Below, in pieces: positions 1 through 13,000 of a DNA stretch of 64,000 nucleotides. The notes under the pieces are model-generated. The model was not told where the DNA came from and made no database searches. It was given only the letters and a program-made list of their open reading frames with translations. The stretch is taken from the NCBI RefSeq assembly GCF_932526225.1, contig NC_064044.1:7924801-7988800 (forward strand), written 5' to 3'. A program made the translations under genes and the position numbers. Within the stretch, counting starts at the first letter, position 1; every line of letters starts with the position of its first letter. Origin of the DNA: Nematostella vectensis (lineage: Eukaryota > Cnidaria > Anthozoa > Actiniaria > Edwardsiidae).

Positions 1-2095
1 AGAACTGTAACAGCACTGTTTTATTTTGATGCTGCCAGACTTTAAAAAAGAACCTTTCTTCCAATACAGTTAATACTTCTGTTTCAAGATAGATTATATC
101 AACTGTCTATATTGAACACAAGTGAAAAATTGAAGAACAGCAAAGCCCTTTCCACAAAACCTTAAATAAAGAGTAATTAAATAGTGAAAAGATAAAATAA
201 AAAATATTGCTGTAATAAAACTTCAGTATCTTTACTCTTCATTTGTTAATAAGTTCACGTATCTCACACTATGCAGTGCAGTTGCCTATTTTTTGTTGTT
301 ATTGTTTATTGTTTCCGGTGCTTCATGTAGTGAAAATCATTTTCAGTTTCTAATGCTCGATTCTCGAGTGACATTGATAAAACTTGGAAGAGAAGGGAAC
401 CTTGCCGAAAATATATTTGATACACACATGCACATTTGATGGAACAATAACAGACAAACATTTTTTCCCAAGAAGAGAGACTGTTTCAAAGTAATGCCTC
501 TAAGTAGCTATTGCTCGATATCCAACCGTTTCTATTTTCAACTTTTATGGGTTAACAAGAAAATTATTGCATAGAATTACAATAGATACAAGGACATTAC
601 ATAAACTTTAAAATAGAGAAGTGACCATGAAAGCTCAGCTAGAAATCGAGTCTACTCATCACTGACCTGTAGTGACAAATATTACAACGACAGCACTCGT
701 ACCGGATCGGTAAGCTAGTCTTAATGTTTCTGTATTGTGCCCACCCAATCTTTCGAGGCCTGTTACGGCTTTGATCACTAAAGATGTGTGCGAGCTGCGA
801 GTATAGGTCCCTCGATTTTGCGAAGTCTGGTCTTAAAACAAGGGAATACTATAAACGCCCCTTGCCGAAACACGTTTAAATGGCACATTTCGTGGTTTAA
901 GTATGTTTTGATGCCGAAAATATCCATTTAAAAAGTTGCTGGGGAAAATTATCTGTTCCTTTTTCCCCAGGAGGGACCATTTCTTTTTTCCCCAAACAGT
1001 ATTGGTCAGGAATTCATTTTCCCAGCCGGCACTGCTTAGGCATTTTAGCACAAGAATAACTGCTCGTATAACTGATAGAGTTGATTTCTTTTCCCAAGCA
1101 TTTGCTCCAGCGCCCCCAAAAATATTCCCAGTGCAACTAGTTTAACTCCACAAATTTGCCAGCAGAACCATTCGGGGACGATTTTTTTTCCCAACAACAG
1201 TGTTTCTGACATCTGCCCAGCAAAAAAACGGGCTGCGGAACAGATCCGCATTCTGCCCTTGTTATGTTAGGAGTTGCAAAATTCTAGTTTGTGCTACCTA
1301 TATTTGCTAATAAAGGGAAAATTGGTTTAAAATTAAAGAGCCTGAGCGGACACTCGGCTTGTCATACCTTACCTGAACCTCCCTTATGCTTAACACATTT
1401 GGCACCACCAGAAGACACAGCGCGAAAAGTTTTAGTTGTAGCTCCATGTCTCCTCTACTCATGAGAAACAAAAACCCAGATTGCTTCTTTTGGAGCTCTA
1501 GTTTATGAGTGTTGTTTGCTTTAGTGCGTGTACAAACCAGAAAAAACGCGCTCTCGCGGGGTCACGATCGAACTGTCCGAACTACTCATCATTATAAGCT
1601 CACGTATCGGGTCAGTGCGCAGCTCTTACAAGCTGCAATTTGATTGGGCAAATGAACAATATCCGCACCTCGACACAAAGAACGAGAAGAATCAGATTCG
1701 TACCCAGTCGTTATCTGCTGTTGCGTGGACATCCACAGGAATCCTGAAGCGAGGACGGAAAAAAAAGCGAATTCCGACCCCGAAACCACATCCTGACCGT
1801 CATGCATCGCGCGGCGTCTGGGAACGAGACTGGAGAATCGAGTTGTTTTTTAAGTAGAAGTTGGATTTTAGCCACAAAGTTTTGCAAATCTCATAGTTTG
1901 TAATTCAAGTTATGACGTTTTCAGTTTTTTCGAACTAAATAGTCAACGAGCAGCCTTTTCCAGGCGTTTCTTGCAGAACACAGGACTACCGCAATACCGA
2001 AATGCTTTCAGATATCGACCAATCAAGTTATACAATTTTTGCGCGAACTGTTGAGAAATTGGCTCATACTTTGGAGCCGTGTCTTCGCGCGAGTT
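1..2095. other. Non-coding flank, no gene recognised
   Basis: Short open frames here have no family motif, no codon-like continuity and no convincing splice context. Positions 1691-1750 share a roughly 60-bp sequence with 29582-29640, and 724-772 resembles the right end of the element at 33741-33903. Both look like dispersed repeat pieces. Nothing else is identifiable. Confidence 0.6.
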
Positions 2096-3030
2096 TGTAA
2101 GGGGTCATTATTTAACGGGGGGGATGGCTGCTATGTTCAGGGGGAGGGTTGCGATTTTTTTAGTTCCGATTTGGGGGAGGGTCTCAAATTTTAATACAAG
2201 GATTAGGAGAGGCCATTATTTTTTTTTTAACAGGTATTCTGATCAATTTTCAAGCCTCCTTAAAGTCTGGAATCTCAAAAGGAGAACCCCTTCTCTTTTT
2301 TGTCTATTGCAGTTTGGTTTTGATAAATTCCATCAATAAATTAACAAATTTCCATTCATGTCAAAGTTCTCCTCTCCCCTTCCTGCCCACATCTTTCATT
2401 GGCGGTATGGTAATATCTTTTTAAGATATTTTTTCGTGATCATCCTTGCCCTATATGTATTTGATATTTTGTTTGCTATCACTCACTAAGTAGAAATTTT
2501 CCGCCTTTTCCGTCTTATTTCAAACGTTATTTCATGTTTTTTCCGCCATGTGGTTTTAGCAATAATTAGCATTTTAAATGTTTGAAAATGGCAAAATTTT
2601 CATGGGAGAGCAGGCCTCCCCTTTACAATTTTATTTATATCCCTGAAATATGGGCTTTAAATCAACACTGCTCCTAAATAAGTCAGTGCCCCCCTCCCCA
2701 CCTCAAACACAGATTCTCTATCCCCACAATTATGCTGAAAGCAAAGACATTTACGCCATATTCTTGTTAAAAAAATAAAGCCCTTACTATTTTTGTAACA
2801 CGGCACGGCTCATAAAAGAGTGCTCCATACGGTTATAAAATTTGCTGGTGCTCCTGAAAAACCGTGCCGTGTAGCTTGAGCATTGCACGACTAGAGTATA
2901 ATTTTGAAAAAAGTTAAGAATACGCTTTTTGAGATTTTTTTTGTTTGGGGGAGGGCATTCAATTTTGCGTCACCATTTTATGGGAGGGTCACCATTTTTG
3001 TGCTTTAGATAGATAATTAATGACCTTTGG
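2096..3030. mobile_element. Putative degenerate inverted-repeat element
   Basis: The left end reads AAGGGGTCATTATTTA and the reverse complement of the right end reads AAAGGTCATTAATTAT, so the two ends form an imperfect terminal inverted repeat about 930 bp apart. The interior is G-rich near both ends (GGGGGAGGGTC type strings) and has no transposase. This fits a non-autonomous DNA transposon, but the repeat is short and the call is tentative. Confidence 0.4.
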
Positions 3031-3843
3031 AGTTGTAAATCATGCCAGCCACAAACTTCAAGGCTCTTCAAAGAGAATTTTTAGGCGCTATGTGGTCAGG
3101 ATACGATGGAATTAAAACGCTGGCCTCTCAAAAAGTAGTTGAAATTGATGTTCTTAATCGAACGATTAGTCGAGTCAATTTTTAAATTTTAAATTTTAAA
3201 CATTAAAATGTTTTACCAAAAAGTTATTGCACTTCAAGTGATTGTGCCCTTAAATGACAGAGTAGCATCTCCTTATTAACTTCCCAAAAGTTCTCCAAAG
3301 TTCCCGGGGGGGGGGAAATCTCGAAAATTTCGATTTCCTTTTTTTTTTATGTCTTTCACTTCACCACATTGTACCCAACAACAATAAGAGCACCCCTCCC
3401 CTTCCCCCTAAAAAATCTCCCGGTTTTTTTAAGTCTGGGGGGGGTTGGCAGGTATGTCTCACACACGTTATGTATTGCATTGGTTTCTTTCACTCTTCTT
3501 TTACTGGGATATAATTTACAGGAAAAGCGTATTGAACATGCTATAACGGAAGATTAATTTAGAATACTTTGAAACATTTCTAAACATAAAACATGCACAG
3601 CTGAAAATGGACTTTTACGTTGTTTGTGCGTCGGCATGTCGTATGGGGAAGTTAATCTCTGGGTTGCAGCACGTTCGTTGTTGCAACATTATCCGGTTGA
3701 AACGAACGCAATGGTCTTCCTGTTTCTGTTCCTAGGATTGACATTTTGCCTGACTCGGTCTATCAGCACCCTCCCCCTCCCCCCAAAAGAGCACCACTTT
3801 AATACGCCTGCATGCAATGGATACCTGTGGAGAAAAGACAAAC
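3031..3843. other. 5' flank and leader of ALDH8A1
   Basis: This stretch lies upstream of the chosen ALDH8A1 start. It has poly-C, poly-G and poly-T tracts near 3306-3440. I see no clear TATA box. A second in-frame ATG at 3817 would add nine residues; it has a weaker context than the ATG at 3844. Confidence 0.4.
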
Positions 3844-4025
3844 ATGGCGGATAATGGCAAAATCATGATCGTTTTGCAGAACTTTATCAACGGAGAATTT
3901 CTATCCTGCGATCGGTACATCGACAGCTATGATCCATCTAGAGGCGAAGTATACTGCAAAGTTCCTGACAGTGGCAAAGAACACGTAGATTTGGCAGTCG
4001 CTGCTGCAAACGCGGCATTCAAAAG
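3844..4025 (+). CDS. ALDH8A1: ALDH8A1 coding exon 1
   Basis: Encodes residues 1-60 plus two bases. The donor is AAAAG|GTGCTT, phase 2. It carries the N-terminal strand NFINGEFL and the [13 protein letters not shown] motif typical of ALDH8. An ATG at 3817 is also in frame. Confidence 0.93.
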
Positions 4026-7000
4026 GTGCTTAATTTTGTTGTTCATGTTCTTGTTTCGGATATTAGGGTCCGATTGATGTTTTGCTTTTCGAACTTTCAG
4101 ATATAATTCTGTGAAGACAGTATCATATCTAAATGATTACTTTTAAATTATTCAATTTTGTATAGTTTTATAGTTTTGCCTATCAACAAACAAAAGGGAG
4201 GTAAAATTACGAAACAAAGCTGTGCGCCTGATCTAGAGCGTAACAAACTGGTTCGTCCTGTTTTTTTTTTTTTTTTTTTTAAGCTTCTTTTGTCCTATGA
4301 AAGCAAGGATCAGTTTTCGTTGGTGGCCTTTGTTATTGTTATTGTAGCTGTTTCAGGCCTGTAGCCAGGAATTTTTTTTTTTTGGGGGGGGGGGGGGGGG
4401 GGAGCGCGAAATCCATATATATATATATTTATATTTTTTTAGGGGGGGGGGGGGGTAAAAAAGGGACTTTATGCCAGTACAGTATCTCCACGACATGGTT
4501 ATTATCGGATCTAGCTACAATAAAGTTTTACTTTTATAACATACTAGAGTGACTTAGGTGACTTAGAATGCCTTTTTTTTAATCTAATTCGCTTCTTCTG
4601 TATAGTTTTGTCTACTAATAGCACATCTTTTGCGAACATCTTTTGCGGGGCGTGTGAATGAACCCCCTGGGTATGGCCTGTGTTTATCTCTTGATCACAG
4701 ACTTCTTCTTCCGCTACACCCTACTTGTCCAAGTATGATAATTTCATAAATTATGCACTTACTTACTACATGCTGTGAAGTTTGGATTGTAAAATCTTTT
4801 AGATTCAACTTGTGAAAATTGCATAATTCATTTGATTGTGAAAAAAAACTTTCTTTTTTGCCAAAATATTGACACCCAAGAAAGTTTTATGTATCGCATA
4901 TAATCAGCTTATTAATATAGTTCTAATTATTTGCATAGTTGAAACACTGGATCCAGTATACACCTATTCCAATAAACGTTGTCAGGGAAAATGGTGAACG
5001 ACAATTGGCAAATGGCAGTTCTAAGACCATTCACTGCTTATGGATATAATTATTTGTAAGATTAACCCATTGACTCCTGACTATTTTTGAGCTGAATTTA
5101 CAAAAAACAGACTGAAAACAGATACCTCCCCCCCTATTCTGAGTTTTATACAGCCCGTCAGCGTCAAACACAGCTGCACCTTGTCAGCGGTATCCAAGCT
5201 TTCCAACAGTGCTTTGCGGTCCCCACTTTTAATCCCTCGTTGTTGTGCTGAAGCCAGCACAAGTTGATGGTTGCTTGTATTTTTCATCAAAAATACAGCT
5301 GTGAGCATATTAGGGGAGTGTCTCAGGACATCATGAATTCTTTTGGGGCATAATTGAGTGCTTTGCTTATGGATATTTGCAAGCAAAGGTGGATTCATGA
5401 TATGATTTTTTCTTGTTTGGCTTTGCCTGGATGAGGAAATAATTTTCTAATGAATTACCACAGCTCTCCTAAATGCTGTCTTTTCTTACACTGCTGTTTA
5501 CACTGCTATTCTGGGTCTGTATGACCTGGAATTGATTTGTTTGGCTTCGGGGTGAAAGACTTATAAAAACCATCTGACTTTGGGGAGAGGAGTGTTGACT
5601 GGCCCTCCCCTCGTGAATTTTTCCCTGGATCTCCCAGAATGCTTTGCAATCCGTAAAGGCATCTTCGTGGTTTTACAAGCCTTCAAGGAGTGGACATTGT
5701 GTTTTGAGGCCATGGAAATGAACCTGGAGGATCAGAATAAAGGTATCTATTTTTGTCTAGAGCTGTGTTTGCTGGTCTCTTTCCCTTGAGTGGTATTTTG
5801 AGTGTTTTATTGAGAGGGGTGATTCTGCTTTTATTTCCTTGTTCGATTTGAAATTTGTCAAAGAACATGTGCTATTATTTGGCTTAAGAGGAGTTGCCAA
5901 CACCTTGGTTGGATGCATATCTTTAAGACCATTAATCCTTTAGACTGTTGCCTAAGTATCTTCATCTTGTTGTGTTTATTTTGCATTTATGATTTTTTTG
6001 GGTTGTGGGTACTTCCCAAAGCCGGTAAAGGCCGGTCAATATGTGTTAAAGATGAGAAGTAATATAATTGCATAAGTTATCCACATTTTCTACATTTAGT
6101 ATAAATTTGACAAGTTCCATGGTATTTTTTGATAGCAGAACTGCCATTTGACAATTGGCATTTCCCATTTGCTCTGACAACATACTGTACACCTATTTTA
6201 ATAAAGGTTGTCAGTGCAAATGGCGATTGGCAAATGGCAGTTTTAGGACCGAAAATAACCATGCGTCTCAAAGAGTATGGATATATCAAAACAATTATCC
6301 ATTAAAGGTTACCAATGCTTGGCTCTGACATTGCTGGACTTTATTTGACAACTTTAATTTTACGAATAATTAGTACCCATAAGCCAATTACCATTTGCCA
6401 TTTGCACTGACAACCTTTTGTGAAATAGGTGTATAAAAAATATAGAAAAATAGTTGTATGCTGATATTGTCAACTGTCACATATTTAAGGGCTGTCTACA
6501 AATTTTCACTTCAATGTGCTGGTAATGCCTTTGGACAGTGGTGATACAAAATAAGAACAAAGCTCGCCATCACAAAATGGTGCCATGGCAAACAGCCAGC
6601 AAAAACAGCTTTTTTGATTGACCACAAGCATCAGCAAAAGGGGCCTAGGAGCTACTTTCTTCGAAAAAACTTAACAAATAAAAGAATCTAAAATATCAAC
6701 TTTGTGCACTTGGCAAGTAAAGGCAAACAGGCCAGTTTCACCCTCGTCGCCAATTTGTAGTGTCTAACTTCCGGATGAAAAAGAATTAAACAACAGATTA
6801 CACAACACTTTACTCTGCCTTTACTCAGTCTCTGTACAATTCAACTTTGCGATCAACTTCGCTCTTTCTCAGGCCTCGCTGCGCTACATGGGCTACCCCT
6901 ACACACTACATTAAACAAGTGAACTTGTCAAATAAAAACTTCCCCGTCTACACAAGCAACTTTCATGTAAACTTGACAAGTGAAAATTGCCCATTTAGAT

Positions 7001-10000
7001 GGCCTTTTAGTCTCCTTGAACTTGGTTAATATACATTTCTTGTATACCTTCAGTTGGTCAGTTAGTTCTCCTGCATACCGCGCTGAGAGACTGAGAAAGC
7101 TTGCTGATCTAATTGAAGATCGCTTGGAGGAATTTGCTCAAGCAGAGTCACGAGACCAAGGAAAAACTGTAAACTTTGCCAGAAATGTGGATATCCCAAG
7201 ATGCTGTTTAAACCTCAGAATGTTTGCTTCAGCAATTATGGTTGGCTCAAATAGCAGGTAAATTTGGGAAATCTAATGGGTAGTAATGTTACATCCATGG
7301 GGTCAGGGGGATTGAATTTGCAACCCCGTATTAGGAAAGAAAATCTCCCTATACTGGGGGCTTGGGGCAAGTTGTTCAGGAAAATGTTGACATTTTAAGG
7401 AAAAAAAGGCTCTGGTTTGTGTACAAATAAGACAATTATTTGTGCACATTTTTGTAGTTTCAAGGTGGATTCGCATGCAGCCAATCTCAGGCTGATCATC
7501 TAGGAGCGAGAAGTGTCCAATTTTCAAACAGAGTTGGCAATCTAATGAACACAAAATCATAAGAAATATTTATTACTCACGTACAGAGCCAACTTTTTGG
7601 AAAGCCAAGCAGTAGTGAATTATTCCCTCCGAAGCCCTAAAGGAGTGGCTGGACTGATCTCTCCCTGGAATCTGCCATTGTACCTGTTGTCATTCAAGAT
7701 TGCCCCAGCAGTGGCTTCTGGCTGTACTGTGGTTTGTAAACCAAGTGAGATGACATCCGTGACAGCATGGATGATGGCCGAGCTTATCAATGATGCAGGT
7801 TTGAATCTTGTAGTATTATAATACTTCACAGGGATGAGGTGTGTTAATATAGGTTTATTGATAGCCTTACAAAAGGGAAGATAAACAATATATTTATTTT
7901 CTTTCAGGGTTGGGGGAGGTGTTGTATATGTGGTGTTATTTGTTGGTAATTTTGGGGTTGCTTTCATAGGCCATGAAATGCTATACAAATAATACTTTCA
8001 TTAGCAAATTAAATCTGCTTGTATCACAGTGAAATTTATCCCATTCTACATTAAAAAAGGCTAAGTGATGAGGTGGAAGGAGTTGGACAAACAGACTTTG
8101 AAGGATAATCATGGAGCGAGTCTTAACATGTCTTTTGTGTACATTGTTTATTTGTGCTATTTATTTCTAGGTTTTCCTCCAGGGGTCATCAACATCGTCT
8201 TTGGCACAGGATCCCGTACTGGCTCTGCTATAGTGCAGCACCCTGATGTCCACTTGATCTCTTTTACTGGCTCAACAACAATTGGCGAGCTCATCACCAA
8301 AATGAGTGCTCCATTTTGCAAAAAGCTGTCACTTGAGGCATGTGATTCTGTTTATTATATACCACTCAAGGTGCATCTGTTTCATGACAGATATTTTTAT
8401 CTGTAATTTCACAATCTCTGTCCTCTGCTTAGCTTTATATATTTTAAATGATTGTTTTGCTTATCACTTTACCTGTTTTTGAAAAAGATTTATAAAAGCA
8501 CTTAAAATGTCTCAAGGGAACTCTTGAAGTTAAGCTTTTCAACTTACATGATGAATTTCTTCCTTAAATTCAGTAGTTTGGTGCTCAATTGCAGATAAAA
8601 ACAATGGATATTTTGCAAATACTTTTCCCACTAAAACTTGAGAAACACATCTCTCACTTGTAAAGTAGCTTTCGAAATACAAGAAATGTATCTTTCAGGG
8701 TTAGACCTGATATGCCCTTAGCGGAATCAAACATGGAAGCACAAAGTTCTCTCAAATTATGCAGTTTCAAAAAAGATTGGTAGGATAGTGAATAAGAAGA
8801 AGGAGAGTTGTGCTAATAAGTTTTGAAGATTAGAAAGGGGAAAGAAAAGGGAATGAGGGACATAGGAGGAGGGTTGGAAAGGAGGGCAAAGAAAGGGGGG
8901 CTTGAAGGGGGCACACTCTTTGATTCGACAAGACGTGATGAGTAGAAGAAGAGTTTTAAAAGGAGGAGTGGCACATGGAGGGGAGGCATGTTGAAGAAGG
9001 GAGGGGGTTCAGGTAGGAGATGAGTAAGAAATGCAAATGGAAGAAGAAGGGAGGTGTTTGAGGAGAAGTGGTGCAAAGGGAATTGAGAAGGGTTTGAAAG
9101 AGTAAATGGGAAAAAGAAAGAGTGGTATTTTGATTAGTATTGGTTTGCAGATGGAAGAGTGTATGGAAGGGGAGAGATAATAAGGGAGGGTACAGAAGAT
9201 GGGGGGGACATGAAGTAGCAGCGGCAAATTGGCTATCAGTTTGTGAGAATTGCCTTCTTTTTGTTACTATTGCAATCTTATAATTGTAATCTAAAATATA
9301 ACAAACAGTCCTTTGGATTTTTTTAATTTATACAGCTTGGGGGTAAAAATCCATCCTTAGTGTTTGAGGATGCCGATCTTGCTAAATGTGTTACTACATC
9401 TGTGAGGTGAGGCAGAGAAACCAACAGCTTGCTGGTTTCTCTTCACATTCTTTGTCATGCACATACATATATGTATCAATGATCTTTTGTGATTTTTTAT
9501 TATTTTGTATAAAATGTATAGAACTTCGACGAGGAGGGGAAGGGAATAGAGGGGGATGGGAGATAATGGGGGGAAAGGATTAAAAAGCAGGGGGGGGGGG
9601 TAGTGGAGGGAGTAGGGAGATAATGGGGGAGTGGATTAAAAAGCAGGGGGGGGGTAGTGGAGGGAGTAGGGAGATAATGGGGGAGTGGATTAAAAAGCAG
9701 GGGGGGGGGGTAGTGGAGGGAGTAGGGAGGGACAGGGGTATAGGCAGGTAGAGTGGGGCATGGGTATAGGCAGGTAGAGTGGGGCATGGGTATAGTTGTA
9801 TGTACACAGCGGGATCTTGGATGCTAAAATTTTTCTAGATTCTAAACAGATACTAATCAGAATTTTGTGCTATTTAGTGGATTTAGGCTAAATTTCTATT
9901 TAAGTCATCACTGGCGTGAAATATTCAAAAGGCGATCCTACACATACACATAGTTTAATATAACTTGAATAAAAAAATAGGGGGGAAGGAATTTTGGTTT

Positions 10001-13000
10001 GTTTGTATAAGTAGCTTTTTTTGTTTTTTTGTTTGTTTGGACAGATTAGAAACTGGTCCATAGCGCAGTTACTGTAGTTGACGTAGCTAGCCCGACGTCC
10101 AAGCGTGACTTCCACTTGGGTAGTCTTCACTGTCCAGGCCCGTAGCCAGGATTTTGAAGGGGGGGGGGGAGTTGTTTCCACATTTAGCAGACCATTTTCT
10201 CTTAAGTAGCTCGTCCTAGCTTGCGGTGGTTCTCGATTTTTTCTCATCAGGGCGGACCTTCAAGTCGTGAGGGGTGGTTCTTCCGAAAAAAACCCTGGCT
10301 ACGGGCCTGCTGTTGCCAATATCATTATGTTGGCGCAGAGAAGTAAAAAAGTAGACATTTGCTGTTTGGAAAACTTAGCAACTAAGCGCTAAATCGGTAT
10401 AGAAACCTTTTAGGAATGCATATTATAGCTATTTCCTTGCATATTACATAGAAATTTGCAAGCATCTAAACCAGATACCAGACAAGATATTCTGATCAGA
10501 CATTAGTCTAGGATCCACACAAATTACAAAAGTTGCTGTAAATAATTTAAGAAACTATATTTATGATGCCTTTCCATCAATTCTAGGTGATTTTACTAGG
10601 TAAATAGCTATTTTTATTATTTTATATTTTTTTATGAAGTGACCCCCTGACTGTTTTTAAGATCTGTTTAGTATCTGTTTAGGATCACTGCGGTTGCAAA
10701 AACACATAAGCTCCCTCTTAGCACATAATTGGCATTATAAAAAATTAGAAAGGCTAGGGTCCAGCATTTCTCGTTTGGAGCATCACCACTATTTATTTGC
10801 CAAAAGACAACAAAAACACAGAACTCAGTGTCAGAGTTTTGAAAACTAGGGATTCCACTGATGCTGTTTTAAACTAGGCACTTGGACACAAGTGTATATA
10901 TATTTTATGATGGAAACACTTCCATATTTTCTCTTTTTTTTTTGGTAATTCAAATTCTTATATTTGCATAATTTGCACAAGAAATTGTGAAAAAGTATAA
11001 CCCTGAAAGGCCTGATTAGGGGTGATATAAAGTAGGGGGGAGGGGGGCTAAGTAATGGGCTGGGCTGTTGTATAGCTGCAATACATGATTCCTGCTGATT
11101 TGTTAAATAAAAAATGTTAAACATTGCAGTTTAAAACACACATTTTATACGGAACAGAACTAAAGACAGTTAGATAGACCTGTAACACTATTTTTTATTG
11201 TAATAAGACAATAAACAAAAAAAAACAATTTTGTTAAATCAATTGTGATTACTTAAAAAGGGATTATTTGTGGGACGGATAAAAACATTTGATGAATAAC
11301 TGCAGGAGGCATGGCAGGCAGATGGTTTTGACGCTACAAAACATATCCAATGCTTGGTCTTCTGACTTCTATTTTTATTGTTGCTTTTTAGGTCAAGTTT
11401 TGCAAACCAAGGCGAGATCTGCTTGTGTACTAGCCGCATCTTTGTGCAGCGCAGCATCTATGACAATTTCCTGGACATGTTTGTACAGGAAACTAGGTAA
11501 GTTGAATAAAAAAATGACTGTTACAGTACACTGAGATTTACTCTGCAACTTTGAATTTCACACAAGCAATGAGAATGGCATGTTTGGGAAATCACTTAAG
11601 ATCACTTTTTATCATGCACATCCCCATACATACATTAGTAAGAAGGAATGGTACCATGTTGCAACAGGATGACTTAGCCAGCTGTTTGCCACAGAGAAAT
11701 ACCCGTTTTTATTTAGAAAATGCTTGTATGTGAATATGCTAGATAGACAAATTGGATAGACACTTTTGTATAGTCAAAACTAAAGATTAACATCATACTA
11801 GGGGCCATTGTGAATTGTGTCACTGTCACATATCATATGTAGCCCCTTCCTGAAGCAAGGTGTTTCTATCACAAGAAGTCCACATTTTTTGGAGTTTTTC
11901 TTACTTGGTTATGCCCAAGTACATTCTTTTTACTTTCTTTCATCAATATTATGTTCTTTTTTTGTTCTCAGTTTGTATCTGTCAGTAAATGACAGTACCA
12001 CACATCCTAACAACACTGAAACAACTGAAAACTAAAAACTGAAAAAAAGATGCATGACAAACAACAACCACATCCGACAGTGAAAATAATAAGATCAGTG
12101 CATCAGTAAAGTGCTCATAAGGGCTTGTGAACATGCACTCTTGAATGAGAACTCGAAGTCTCTTCATGAACTTGTAGACTGACTCATCTTGAGAAAATAA
12201 CCAATAAATAGGACATGTAACAATACTGTTACACCATGATGAAGGACTATTCTTGATGACAATTCCAACAACACAATACTAATGAAGACAATAATAATGG
12301 AAAACTGAGCAAAGAAAGAAAGGGAAAGATAGCAGACTCCTTTCATCGCAGCCTCATCGAGAATACGTCAACCGTCGGCACAATTTATTTGTGGCCTAAT
12401 CAAATGATGTGTGCAATGCAATGGAAGAGCTTTTTTTCTGATAGTAGCTTGGGTATTGTGCTGCAGAAGATACATATGGACCCCATAATTAGTCCAGTGG
12501 CGGTGGCAGGGAGTATAGGTATATTTTGTATAAGTATATTTTGATCGGGTTCGTATTTGTAAAGAAACAGATTGAACCCCCTTAAAAACTTCTTGCCGCC
12601 ACCCCTGTGATCACATGGTTAAATAGAAAATCAGGAAAAGTGGGCATTATATTTTTTTTCAGTCTGGTCTTTTTTTCTTTCTTTTTGTACCTGCTCTAGG
12701 AGGCATTATTTACTAATTGTTTCACTTATTTTTTTTCTACCTTTACCCCTATAATCCCATTCCTGGCTCTTAAAACATTTCATATTTTTTTCTCATTTTT
12801 GTGTTTAATTTGTTATCTAGCATTTCACCTTTAATCATTGCCCTTAGCTCTACCCTTAACTCTCATCCCTGCCAACTCTCCCGGTTTTCACCTCCTTCAT
12901 CTCCTGGCAAAAAAATTCGAAACTTCCTGTACATTTACTGTTATCTCCTGGGAAAATTCATAGAAAATTTCTTATACATTTTTATGAAAAACAAGCTTCC

